Source: JBFMAP01 sp964632135
Lineage (GTDB): Archaea; Micrarchaeota; Micrarchaeia; Burarchaeales; JBFMAP01
Reading direction: 5' to 3'
Length of the DNA: 61,713 nt
Assembly: GCA_964632135.1 (NCBI GenBank)
Contig: CAZWEI010000002.1
Location: 1-61,713, forward strand
Below the pieces are notes generated by a model that did no database searches, was not told where the DNA came from, and was given only the letters and a program-made list of their open reading frames with translations. Position 1 is the first letter of the stretch; each line of letters opens with the position of its first letter. This document shows, one piece after another, positions 41,714-50,232 of the stretch. Both the position numbers and the translations under genes were made by a program.

Positions 41714-42643
41714 TTACTGTTGCGCGCCCCTGATCCAGAACCCGACCCAAAGCGGCGCTGTCGCCTCCTCGTCCGTTTTCTCTCTTTCCGCAACTGGCGA
41801 CCATCCAAATGCCGTGTTGCCGCGCCCCGTCACTTCCTCACTGCTTTTTCCGTCCGGCGCGCCCTCGTCCTTGCATTCGGAAACATAGAATGTCCTGCTC
41901 CACGGCACGTAATCGCTTTTTTCAACCTCGATCTCGTACTTTCCAGGTGCTCGCGGAACGAACTGCGCGTCTCCCTCGCCATCCGTGTAAACCACATCTT
42001 CCACGACCCACCACAAATCCTGGTGCAAAACGCCAATTCTTGCGCCGAGTATCACACGCAAATCGCGCGTTATGCTCGGCGCCCAGACGCGCTCTCCGGT
42101 ATCCTGGGTCACCGAAACGTTTACGGTTTTGTTCGTGCAGTTCCCGCTGACGTTAGCGCTGAAATGTTTTATCCTGCCCCTGCCCTCCTGCGCAGTGGTT
42201 TGGGACTGGCAGATGCTGCCAAACGAGTAGAGCGGGGGCTGCGGTGGGGGACTCAAATTCCAGTCTATATACTTGAACCCAATCACGTCCCCGTCCCTGA
42301 CTTCATACGCGCCAACGCCGACCGGCGCGTGCGCCCACGCCCCGCCTTCGACATATGAAAACCCCCAGTAATACGGGCTGTTGCAGCCAAAGCAGTTGTC
42401 AGTCCCGCACCCGACGGCGCCTATCTTGCAAAGTGCCTTGCCCCACATGGGATCGTCCAGCATGACCGCGCCAAAACCAGAATTCTGGATTATGTCAGCA
42501 GCGCTCGCGCTGCCGGAATAATCGACGCATTTCGTCACCACGTTCGCGTCGTCAAAAGACACCACCAGGGCGGCCCTGCCGCCGCCGACCAGCGCCGCGG
42601 CGGACACAACGCAGAGCAGCGCAGCCAGCATCCATTTTTTCAA
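41714..42643 (-). CDS. Secreted DUF4430-type protein
   Basis: A 309-residue secreted protein with a signal peptide (to about residue 25). The segment CGTDNCFGCNSPYYWGFSYVEGGAWAHAPVGVGAYEVRDGDVIGFKYI matches the DUF4430 pattern (Trp-rich, then a GD loop), a fold related to the cobalamin-carrier beta domain. A C-terminal CARDB/carboxypeptidase-regulatory-like part follows. It may bind a vitamin or another small molecule at the cell surface. It is convergent with the surface protein at 40362. Confidence 0.75.
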   Translation of the reverse strand: MKKWMLAALLCVVSAAALVGGGRAALVVSFDDANVVTKCVDYSGSASAADIIQNSGFGAVMLDDPMWGKALCKIGAVGCGTDNCFGCNSPYYWGFSYVEGGAWAHAPVGVGAYEVRDGDVIGFKYIDWNLSPPPQPPLYSFGSICQSQTTAQEGRGRIKHFSANVSGNCTNKTVNVSVTQDTGERVWAPSITRDLRVILGARIGVLHQDLWWVVEDVVYTDGEGDAQFVPRAPGKYEIEVEKSDYVPWSRTFYVSECKDEGAPDGKSSEEVTGRGNTAFGWSPVAEREKTDEEATAPLWVGFWIRGAQQ

Positions 42644-42711
42644 ATAAACGCACCCTTGCCTTGTGGATGCGCTGACAACTTTATAAACCTGCCGCGGTTC
42701 ATAAATAAAAC

Positions 42712-43116
42712 ATGCAAAACATGCGCACCGAATCCGCGCCCGACGTCAAGGAGCGAATCGAAAGGATACTGCGCGCGCTGGAATTCGACCACATCAACCA
42801 ATACAGAATCATATGCATGCGAAGCAGGGGCAGCAAGGCCCGCGCGTATGCGCGCGTGTGGAACCTGCCCTCAATCTGGCAGAAGGCGCTTGACGTGCGC
42901 GCCTATTACATCATCGAGGTTCTCTCCGAGCATTTCGACAAACTCGGCGAGGAGCAGAAGGAGAAGGTGCTCATCCACGAACTTCTCCACATCCCGAAAA
43001 CGTTCAGCGGCGCGCTCGTGCCGCACCTGTGCTTCGGGAAGAGGATAGACAACGCGCGCGTGGAGTCTCTTTACAGAAAATATAAGGAAAACTGCAACGA
43101 AAAAGAACAATTCTAG
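42712..43116 (+). CDS. Small metallopeptidase (HELLH zinc site)
   Basis: A 134-residue protein. VLIHELLHIPKTFSG contains HExxH, and the following segment has PHLC, so it is a probable small zinc protease of the type often called putative phage metallopeptidase. The first 70 residues are a helical and strand domain (YRIICMRSRGSKARAYARVW). The physiological target is not known. It overlaps the convergent MinD gene by 4 bases. Confidence 0.8.
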   Translation: MQNMRTESAPDVKERIERILRALEFDHINQYRIICMRSRGSKARAYARVWNLPSIWQKALDVRAYYIIEVLSEHFDKLGEEQKEKVLIHELLHIPKTFSGALVPHLCFGKRIDNARVESLYRKYKENCNEKEQF

Positions 43117-43892
43117 AAGAAGCGCCTGAAAAGTCTCCTGAACCATCTAACAATGTCCCACGGCGGAGGGCGGGCGCGCATCGGTATGTTGTAGAGTTCG
43201 GACGCAAGCTCCTTCAGGCTTTCGCTCGCAGCCGAATTTGGGCTGCATTGCGCGACAGGCGCCTTCAACGCTATGCTCGCGGGCACGCTCTCGTCCTCTG
43301 GGATCATGCACAGAATCCGCATGTCGCACATCGACTCAATCTCCTTTCTGTGGAGTTCGTATTTCTTGTCGTGCACCCTGTTCACCACGATGCCCGCGAT
43401 TTTCGCGCCGTTCTCCTGGCACATCGTTATCATCTTCACTGCGCTCGTGACGCTCGGCACGTCCGGGGTGGTTATTATGGCGACATCAGTGCAGGCCTTC
43501 ACAATCCCCTCGACGTCGCTCGATAGCCCGGGCGGCGAATCAATCAGAATCACGTCGTACGCGTCAACGCCTTTGAACGCGTCCTTCAAGTTGCGCATAT
43601 TCACGTTGCGGTCGTATTTGAGGGCGGACGGAAGAACCCTGACCCCGCTTCCAGGATGGACGACAACAGCCTCGGAAACACTCGCCTTGTTAAGAAGGAC
43701 ATCCTGCAGTCCGAGCGTGTGGTGCCATATCCCGAGATGGAGCGCCACGCTGGGATTGAAAATATCCCCGTCAACGAGCAGATTCTCTATTTTGTTTTCG
43801 GTATAAAGATACGCCAGGTTTATGGCTACCGTGCTCTTTCCAACCCCGCCCTTCCCTGAAACGATGCCCAGAGTTTTTCTTTCGCCTTTCAT
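43113..43892 (-). CDS. minD: MinD/ParA-family ATPase
   Basis: A 259-residue SIMIBI ATPase. The deviant Walker A GKGGVGKST is followed by DGDIFNPSVALHLG and IDSPPGLSSD. The last residues (WDIVRWFRRLFRRFF) form an amphipathic helix like the membrane-targeting sequence of MinD. It probably organises a protein at the cell membrane, such as division or surface assembly machinery. The start overlaps the end of the CARDB surface protein gene, suggesting co-expression. Confidence 0.9.
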   Translation of the reverse strand: MKGERKTLGIVSGKGGVGKSTVAINLAYLYTENKIENLLVDGDIFNPSVALHLGIWHHTLGLQDVLLNKASVSEAVVVHPGSGVRVLPSALKYDRNVNMRNLKDAFKGVDAYDVILIDSPPGLSSDVEGIVKACTDVAIITTPDVPSVTSAVKMITMCQENGAKIAGIVVNRVHDKKYELHRKEIESMCDMRILCMIPEDESVPASIALKAPVAQCSPNSAASESLKELASELYNIPMRARPPPWDIVRWFRRLFRRFF

Positions 43893-45586
43893 TCGCCCAC
43901 CACGGTCCTCTTTATATTTCTAAGATATTTAAGCCTTTCAACCTCAAAACGCGGACCACCCCTGCGCCTTCTCAGCCGCGCGAGAACACCGAACACTATC
44001 ACGAAAACAACTACGAAAAGGAGCGCGTGCTCCGCCTTTATTCCAGGGAGGGTTAAAAATGGCTGCGGGGCCTCTTCGCGCGCCTTTTCAATAATGAGCG
44101 TGCCGGTGTCCGATACTTGAAACGTGTCCCCAAAAACGACCAATCGCACAAGGCGCGTTCCAGCGCCCTCGGTCTCCGGAACCTTGATCCTGAATTTCAC
44201 GTTGATCTTTCCTCGCGGTATGAGGTCCGTGCTTATTGTTGCAGGGTCAACCTCAAACCCGCTTGGCACTTCCAGCACGATGTTCGCATTCAACCTGTCG
44301 GTGCCAAGATAAGTGATTGAGGCTTTCACATCCCCCTCGTTCCCGGCAACCATCTTCTGCGTGGTCAGGTCGCTTATCTGCACCAAATCCGCGAGGTTTA
44401 CCCTCTCGGAGACCGCGATCTGGCGCACGTGCCAGCCCGCGTATTCAGCGTAATCGTTCAGCACGCCAGAAACAGAATACGAGATGTGGACCTCCTCGCC
44501 GGGCGCCACATCGCTGAAATCCCAGCTCACAACGCGCGCGCCGTCAACTTCCGTCATCACGCCCCTTTTATCCTTGAACGAAACTTCCGCGTTTCTGCCG
44601 AAGTCGTCAAGTATGGTCTCTTTTACAGTGAGCACCTTTATCCTGTTCTGGGACGGGTTTTTGACGTCGAGCGAGACAAGCGTCTCGCCAGTCGTTTCGT
44701 CAATACTAACGGACTTGAGGACCACTGGCTTCGCGTGCCCCTCCTCGTAACTCTTCACCCTGAGCACCATGTAGTCGCTTGCGCCGTAGCACTCCGAGCA
44801 ACCCGCGCCTATCTTAATTATGTAATTCCCGGCAAGGGCCTCTTTCGGCGGAGAGATGATTAGGTTCACCACGCGCGTTTCCTCTGGAAGAATTACCGTG
44901 TGGTTTGGCTCGGCGGAAATCCACTGCGAGGGGACGCCGCCAAGGCCGAGGTCAACGGTCAGGTTTTCGTTCCAGGTGTTCTTCAGGTATATGCTCCCAA
45001 TCCCGCCCTCGCCTGCGAGGAATTCCTTCAAAACAGTGGATTTGAGGAATTTTATCTTGCCAAGCAGGGGCACGACCGGAATTATAGACGGCGGCAGTAC
45101 CTCGGGCGTGGGCAGCCCGCCGCTGACAACGCCGCTCGGGCCACCGGAGGGGCCAGGCGGCATCGGTATCACTATCATAAAACTCGCGTTCATGGTGTTC
45201 GTGGTTTTTCCGTCGTAAGTCGCGTTTGCGCGCGCGGTGTACACCCCGGCCGAAAGCGAGTCGCTGTCCCACGTTTTCTCAAGCGTCACAGTCTGGCTTG
45301 GCGCGATGTTAATCTCGTCATACGCTATCGTGTTAACAAGCGTGTCTGTCACGTCAAATATCCCCACCTGCGCGGTCACGCTGGTGGAAGCGGTTCCTAT
45401 GTTCTGCATTGTCACAGAAACGTCTGCGGTGCCGCCCTGGTTTATAGAACTCGGAGAAACGCTGACGCTCGTCATCTCCACGTCTATACCCTCAACTATA
45501 AACGAGACGGCCACTTCGCTGGTTTGGCAAGCGCATATTCCTACGAATAGAAGAAACACAAACAAACATTGTGCTCGCCAACGCAT
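43889..45586 (-). CDS. Large surface protein with CARDB domains and C-terminal membrane anchor
   Basis: A 565-residue protein. After a signal peptide (to about 25), CARDB-like domains (VEMTSVSVSPSSINQGGTADVSVTMQNIGT) and several beta domains precede a membrane helix (ALLFVVVFVIVFGVLARL, near 525-543) and a basic cytosolic tail. CARDB domains occur in archaeal envelope proteins and bind other surface proteins. It is translationally overlapped with minD, so the two may work together. Confidence 0.8.
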   Translation of the reverse strand: MRWRAQCLFVFLLFVGICACQTSEVAVSFIVEGIDVEMTSVSVSPSSINQGGTADVSVTMQNIGTASTSVTAQVGIFDVTDTLVNTIAYDEINIAPSQTVTLEKTWDSDSLSAGVYTARANATYDGKTTNTMNASFMIVIPMPPGPSGGPSGVVSGGLPTPEVLPPSIIPVVPLLGKIKFLKSTVLKEFLAGEGGIGSIYLKNTWNENLTVDLGLGGVPSQWISAEPNHTVILPEETRVVNLIISPPKEALAGNYIIKIGAGCSECYGASDYMVLRVKSYEEGHAKPVVLKSVSIDETTGETLVSLDVKNPSQNRIKVLTVKETILDDFGRNAEVSFKDKRGVMTEVDGARVVSWDFSDVAPGEEVHISYSVSGVLNDYAEYAGWHVRQIAVSERVNLADLVQISDLTTQKMVAGNEGDVKASITYLGTDRLNANIVLEVPSGFEVDPATISTDLIPRGKINVKFRIKVPETEGAGTRLVRLVVFGDTFQVSDTGTLIIEKAREEAPQPFLTLPGIKAEHALLFVVVFVIVFGVLARLRRRRGGPRFEVERLKYLRNIKRTVVGE

Positions 45587-45623
45587 TCCATCACATCACT
45601 CGCCGACCGCAAACGTCCTTTCG

Positions 45624-46487
45624 TCATCCAGCAGGCACGGTAACGAAAACCCTGAACATCGGTCTGCCGACGCCAAAAGATGTCCCCGAGCCGATGTAAT
45701 ACGCCAGATGCTCTTTTATCCATGCGTTCTCAACGTCTGCGGGGGGTTTTCCGACATCCAGCGCCACCGTATAGGTGCCTGGCGGGGTTCCTGGTTTTAC
45801 CTTGATTTTCATATAAAGTTTTTTGGTCCAGTTCTTGCTGAATATCGGGAACGTCGGCTCCATCAGCGTATATTTTGGAGTTATTGTAACCTCAAAATAC
45901 TTCTCAGCTTCGCTTGAGTTCTGCAGATTCAAGACGGTCGCGTTCGCCTCTTCGCTTGCGTACGAGGCAGCGGGATAATCGGCGCCGAATGCAAGCCCCT
46001 GGTACGTCTCAATGCCCCAGGAGGTATGGAAGAAGGTGCAAATCGTAAGAGTATCTCCGGGCAGGATTGTGGCGTACACATCCGAGGGAAAAGCGCCGTA
46101 ACCCACAACGCCCCATCTGCCTGTTGGCGGGTTCTTGAACCAGTTCAATCCCACGCCGATGCTGCCCTTTTCAGTAGGATGCTGCTCAAAATTCGGATAG
46201 AACTCAGGCTGCATCCAATACTCTTCGCCCATACCGCACAGGTCCGTAATCAAGCCCCTGTCCATGGCCGCTTTCATGGACCCAAAATCATCAGTATACT
46301 GCGGTATATTTTTGAATATCTCCATGGAAATCCCGTATCTGCTCCTGTCTATTGTGCCGAATTTTACTCCTGCTGAAACTGGCGGCACTGTTTCATTCGG
46401 AGTTACTACGGATTGCGTTGGGGGAGTAGTGGTTCCTACATTTCTCTGCGCACATCCGGCAAATAAGAAAAGAAAAACAGTAAACAA
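45624..46487 (-). CDS. Surface lipoprotein, unknown
   Basis: A 287-residue protein with a lipobox-like LFAGC at residues 8-12 and a Thr/Pro linker, then a beta-rich domain. The start is uncertain: TTG 46487 gives a very short signal, and upstream codons include an in-frame ATT after a GGGGAGGGG ribosome-like site. The gene lies directly downstream of the abundant-type secreted protein gene at 46531. It may be part of the same surface complex. Confidence 0.6.
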   Translation of the reverse strand: MFTVFLFLFAGCAQRNVGTTTPPTQSVVTPNETVPPVSAGVKFGTIDRSRYGISMEIFKNIPQYTDDFGSMKAAMDRGLITDLCGMGEEYWMQPEFYPNFEQHPTEKGSIGVGLNWFKNPPTGRWGVVGYGAFPSDVYATILPGDTLTICTFFHTSWGIETYQGLAFGADYPAASYASEEANATVLNLQNSSEAEKYFEVTITPKYTLMEPTFPIFSKNWTKKLYMKIKVKPGTPPGTYTVALDVGKPPADVENAWIKEHLAYYIGSGTSFGVGRPMFRVFVTVPAG

Positions 46488-46530
46488 TACCGCGAACTGG
46501 TTTGTCGTATCCGTGTTAATCCCCTCCCCC

Positions 46531-47058
46531 CTACGAAGACGAAGCGTTTACAGTCAGCGTGCGATCCGTTGTTCCTGCGCTCGCGCTCACAAATTGTGCC
46601 CAGCACCAAGCGGTCTGGTTTAGCCCCACAGTTGTTCCGGTCGCGTTTATTCTGACGTTCGTCGTGGTTATGTTGCAGCATATTGCAGCAGTCCCACTTG
46701 TCGTTGAAGTCCCGGCCTGACAGTCGCATACTGACTGCCACGAGCTGTACAGCGGGCCGCACTTCATCGTTGCTCCAGTAACTGTGGCGTCAAGTTTCAT
46801 GTTGTAATACTCGGCCGTGTTCCCGGTGTTCGTGAAATTCATTATGGGCATCGTGTCTGTCTGGTTGCTCGCGTTGACCTCGCAGGTCGGTCCTGTGGCC
46901 GAGAAGAGTATGAACACAGTTGTGGCTGGATAACTGATTGTGAAAGAAAGGTCTCCGGGAATGAAGAATCTGACCGTCGTTGTCTGGTCGCCTGCGCCGT
47001 ATGCAAGCATCGCCGCGGCAAGCAAAACCCCTAATGTAACACCAAATTTCCAGTTCAT
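46531..47058 (-). CDS. Secreted S-layer- or pilin-like protein
   Basis: A 175-residue protein with a cleavable signal peptide (FGVTLGVLLAAAMLAYGA) and a beta-rich, Thr/Ser/Cys/Asn-rich mature part with ~9 NxT/S sites. A strong TATA box ATTTATAAACC (near 47110) and GGGGTGG before the ATG suggest high expression. It may be a major surface component, but no specific family is recognised. Confidence 0.6.
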   Translation of the reverse strand: MNWKFGVTLGVLLAAAMLAYGAGDQTTTVRFFIPGDLSFTISYPATTVFILFSATGPTCEVNASNQTDTMPIMNFTNTGNTAEYYNMKLDATVTGATMKCGPLYSSWQSVCDCQAGTSTTSGTAAICCNITTTNVRINATGTTVGLNQTAWCWAQFVSASAGTTDRTLTVNASSS

Positions 47059-47121
47059 AAAACCACCCCGGTCGCGATTGATAATTCTAACACTTCAATT
47101 TTAAATTCCTGGTTTATAAAT

Positions 47122-47883
47122 TTATCCCTCGTAGACCTGCTCGCTCGGATAGACGACTATGCCGTTCGGCCTGAACCGCATCGGGCATATCTTCTGCTCG
47201 AACGCGGTCCCGCGCAACTTTATCACCTCAAGCGCGCGTATCCTAGAGTTTCCTTTCCTTATGTTGTACAAATAAACCAGCCCATCCACAAGCGCCTCTA
47301 TCCCGAATCTGGTTCTGAGGCTGTCAGGCGTGCTTATCTCCGGCGCGCTCTCGGAAAGCAGAAGAGTCGTGCAGCTCCATTTCCTCAGTTTGCTTATTAT
47401 CCGCAGCAGCTCCTGCCGCCTCCTTCTCTCGGTGTCATAAAGAAGCGCGAGCGAGGTCATCGAATCCACGACCATTCGCTTCACCCCTTTTTCCTCCATC
47501 TCGTCGCGGATGAATGCCTCCTCGGTCGTGAACCTCTCGACCTCCTGCGGGGGGTATTCGAGAAACATCAGCTTTCCGTCCTTCTCAAGCGTTTTCAAAT
47601 CCCATCCGTATCCTTTCATGTACTCAAAAACCGCGTCCTTCTGCTCCTCGAAAGTCACGTAAAGGCCAGGCTCGTCGTACTGGCTCGCGCCCATATACAA
47701 AAACTGCAATCCGAACGTGGTCTTCCCGCAGCCGGAATCGCCAGTGACGGTGATTATGCTGCCCTTCCTGAACCCGCCCTGCACCAGCCCGTCCAGGCCG
47801 GATATTCCGGTCTTTATCCTGGTTGCGATATCAACGGGCGCGTCGGACCTTTCAATCATACTATCGATTTTTTGTGCGACCAT
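47122..47883 (-). CDS. KaiC-like RecA-superfamily ATPase
   Basis: About 253 residues. The P-loop GDSGCGKTTFGLQFL is near residue 50, LYVTFEEQKDAV is typical of KaiC, and VVDSMTSLALLY is Walker B. Archaeal KaiC-like ATPases switch signalling or archaellum functions. It follows the secreted protein genes on the same strand. ATG 47883 follows GGGAG; the TTG at 47901 is less likely. Confidence 0.88.
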   Translation of the reverse strand: MVAQKIDSMIERSDAPVDIATRIKTGISGLDGLVQGGFRKGSIITVTGDSGCGKTTFGLQFLYMGASQYDEPGLYVTFEEQKDAVFEYMKGYGWDLKTLEKDGKLMFLEYPPQEVERFTTEEAFIRDEMEEKGVKRMVVDSMTSLALLYDTERRRRQELLRIISKLRKWSCTTLLLSESAPEISTPDSLRTRFGIEALVDGLVYLYNIRKGNSRIRALEVIKLRGTAFEQKICPMRFRPNGIVVYPSEQVYEG

Positions 47884-47927
47884 TTCAACTCCCGACAACA
47901 ATTAAACGCGCGCGCATATAAACGTTA

Positions 47928-48440
47928 TCACGCGCTCCTTTCCATTTCCTCCAGCATGCGCGTTATTCTGTCCTTGCTCCGCTTGTCAACCCTTATCGCG
48001 ACGATTCCCTCGCGCGGCTGCCCGTACAGCACTAGCGCTCCAACAGGCGCCTGGATTACCGCGAGGAGGGTGGCGAGATCCTCCTCGCCCTCAACGAACA
48101 CGCTTCCCCTTCCCTGCTCCACCACTTTCTTAACCGCGTCTTCAAGCTCGTCGGTTATGCTCCCCGCTGGATTTTTAACGCTCAACCTGAAGTTCGCGCG
48201 TGCAAACTCCTCAATCCCGTTTTTCGTCTCCTCGTCTACCGGCTCGCGCATGCAGCGCAAATCGTATACCACGACATCAAGGTGCGCTTTTGCGTTTATC
48301 AGCGTGCGCGCGCACTCGTCGCCCACAGCGATGACCATCTTCTTGCTCGCGTTCGCTGCGGCGATTGCCTCGTCCTCGTTCATAAGAGCGCCCAGCGGCT
48401 TCTTGAACTCCATCCGCAGATGCTCGGTTAGTTTTTTCAT
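47928..48440 (-). CDS. GTP-dependent dephospho-CoA kinase
   Basis: A 170-residue DUF359 protein. PLGALMNEDEA, VGDECARTLI, VVYDLRCMREPVD and VEGEEDLATL match the archaeal dephospho-CoA kinase that uses GTP to phosphorylate the 3' hydroxyl of dephospho-CoA in the last step of CoA synthesis. Its size is normal. It precedes rpiA directly and may be co-transcribed. Confidence 0.93.
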   Translation of the reverse strand: MKKLTEHLRMEFKKPLGALMNEDEAIAAANASKKMVIAVGDECARTLINAKAHLDVVVYDLRCMREPVDEETKNGIEEFARANFRLSVKNPAGSITDELEDAVKKVVEQGRGSVFVEGEEDLATLLAVIQAPVGALVLYGQPREGIVAIRVDKRSKDRITRMLEEMERSA

Positions 48441-49109
48441 CTAAATCACTCGCGCCCCATCCTCGCTTCCAACGATTACTTTCCAAACCTTCCCAGTGAA
48501 AATACCACTCTCGACAACACCAGGCATGCGCTTTATTTTCCTCTCAAGCGCGCGCGGGTTTTTTATTGTTTGAAAGCGCGCGTCGATTATGTTGTTTCCA
48601 TTGTCCGTAACAAAAACGCCGTCGTCCGCCTTTTTCCTAACAGAAACTTCCGCGCCCATCCTCGCGAGTTTCCTCTCAACGAACGCGCGCGCAAAAGGAA
48701 TCGCCTCAACCGGAACGATGCCGTTCAACTCCTCGACCATCTTACCCTCGTCAGCCACCACAACAAACTTTCTCGCGGCGTAATCCACGACCTTCTCGCG
48801 TGTGAGCGCGCCGCCCATCCCCTTCAGCAAGTTTTTGTTTTTATCGACCTGGTCAGCGCCGTCAACCGCGAGGTCGATTTTCCCGACGTTTTCCAATCCA
48901 ACAACGCCCAGTCCCAACTCCTCCGCGAGTTTGTGCGATGCAATTGATGTGGCGACGCACGTGATTTCCAGATTCTCGTTTTTGTTTTTTTCAGCAAGCG
49001 CGCGTATGAAATGCGCCGCAGTGCTTCCAGTACCCAGCCCGATAACCATTTTCCTTCTCACGAACTTCAGCGCCTCTAGGGCTGCGTTCATCTTCGCATT
49101 CTCGCTCAT
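48441..49109 (-). CDS. rpiA: Ribose-5-phosphate isomerase A
   Basis: About 222 residues. IGLGTGSTAAHFIRAL, DLAVDGADQVD and LKGMGGALTREKVV are signature parts of RpiA, which interconverts ribose- and ribulose-5-phosphate. ATG 49109 is preferred over 49136 because the family starts with a helix like SENAKMNAAL. It is adjacent to the dephospho-CoA kinase gene. Confidence 0.95.
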   Translation of the reverse strand: MSENAKMNAALEALKFVRRKMVIGLGTGSTAAHFIRALAEKNKNENLEITCVATSIASHKLAEELGLGVVGLENVGKIDLAVDGADQVDKNKNLLKGMGGALTREKVVDYAARKFVVVADEGKMVEELNGIVPVEAIPFARAFVERKLARMGAEVSVRKKADDGVFVTDNGNNIIDARFQTIKNPRALERKIKRMPGVVESGIFTGKVWKVIVGSEDGARVI

Positions 49110-49142
49110 AACATCACTGCAACTAACCGCAAACAACTAAAA

Positions 49143-49718
49143 CTAAGCGCCGACAAATTTAAAAATTGCAATGCACGCGAGCGGCACGACAAAATTGTCG
49201 TCAAAATCAATCCTGAAACTTTCGATGAGCGCGCACAGCCCTGCCGCGAGCACGCCGACCGCGCCAACGAAGAAATACGCCGGCAGCCCGCCCACGAAAA
49301 ACGCGGCCGCGCCCTCGACCGTCTTCTCGCCGTTGTACGGAAGCCTCATCCTTCCAAACTGTCCGACGAGGGTGGAAAGCCCGTCCCCGAGCGCGAGTAT
49401 CACGAGGGACGCGTACATGAAATTATAGTCACGCAGGAACGAAAGTATGGCGAGCACTCCGAGAACATACCAGAATGCTCCGTGCGCAGGAAGGCTGTCA
49501 GGCCGTTCGAGGAGCGCGAGCGCCTCGTCAATGAACGGCAGGCGTTTTTCCTTCAGTTTCAAATCAAGCAAAATTACCCCGATCAAAAACAATCCCACGA
49601 GAAGCATCTCGAGCCTCTCGATGCCCGCGCTCCCGTACGCCGACAGGAACACGTGCAGAAGAAGCATCACGCCGAGCCCGAACGCCATGTGCACGAGTTG
49701 CCTTCTAAATTCAAACAT
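49143..49718 (-). CDS. Polyprenol/phytol kinase-like membrane protein (SEC59/DGK1 type)
   Basis: About 191 residues with about six membrane helices. The pattern FEFRRQLVHMAFGLGVMLLL plus LGDGLSTLVGQFGRMRLPYNGEKTVEGAAAFFVGG is typical of CTP-dependent dolichol/phytol kinase and phosphatidate cytidylyltransferase-like proteins. It would phosphorylate a polyprenol lipid carrier. Its 5' end is upstream-adjacent to a PAP2 phosphatase gene, together forming a possible carrier-recycling pair. Confidence 0.8.
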   Translation of the reverse strand: MFEFRRQLVHMAFGLGVMLLLHVFLSAYGSAGIERLEMLLVGLFLIGVILLDLKLKEKRLPFIDEALALLERPDSLPAHGAFWYVLGVLAILSFLRDYNFMYASLVILALGDGLSTLVGQFGRMRLPYNGEKTVEGAAAFFVGGLPAYFFVGAVGVLAAGLCALIESFRIDFDDNFVVPLACIAIFKFVGA

Positions 49719-49731
49719 TACAAAACCTCTT

Positions 49732-50217
49732 CTAGATGCCTCTCTTCCAACCGCGGTTGTAGAACACCTTGTCAACGAAATAATAGCACGTCATTCCAAT
49801 CACGATGCCGCCCGCAATCTGCGTGATGGTGTGCACTCCAAGGTAAAGCCGGCTGAGCGAGACGAGCGCGCCCAATATGAAATAAAACGCGAAGAGAGGG
49901 GTGCCCGTGCTCGCTGCTATGAAAAAGAACGATATGGCGGTGTGCCCGCTCGGGAAGCCGTAATCGCCAGGGCACTCAGCGCCGAACCTTACCACCCCGC
50001 AATCCCGCGCCTCCTGGTAGTACATTTTTATTGCGTACGTGGCTGCGAGCAAAATGACAAACGAAACGAGTATGCACCTCGCCCTGCACCGCGCGCCCCA
50101 CAAAACAACGAGCAGGAACAGCGCGACGACCGTGTACCAGATTAACGTGTTATTGAAAAGAAGAGCTAGCCACGTTAACGCCGGCACATCAAGGCCTAGA
50201 AGCGCGTGTGTTGGCAT
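49732..50217 (-). CDS. PAP2-family membrane phosphatase
   Basis: A 161-residue protein with about five membrane helices. The active-site motifs are GFPSGHT (PSGH) and SRLYLGVHTITQ (SRxxxGxH). It dephosphorylates lipid (poly)prenyl phosphates at the membrane. It lies just upstream of the polyprenol-kinase-like gene on the same strand, so the pair may recycle polyprenyl carriers. The Asp normally after the last His is Gln here. Confidence 0.85.
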   Translation of the reverse strand: MPTHALLGLDVPALTWLALLFNNTLIWYTVVALFLLVVLWGARCRARCILVSFVILLAATYAIKMYYQEARDCGVVRFGAECPGDYGFPSGHTAISFFFIAASTGTPLFAFYFILGALVSLSRLYLGVHTITQIAGGIVIGMTCYYFVDKVFYNRGWKRGI

Positions 50218-50232
50218 GGCATCCTTCGCTCC

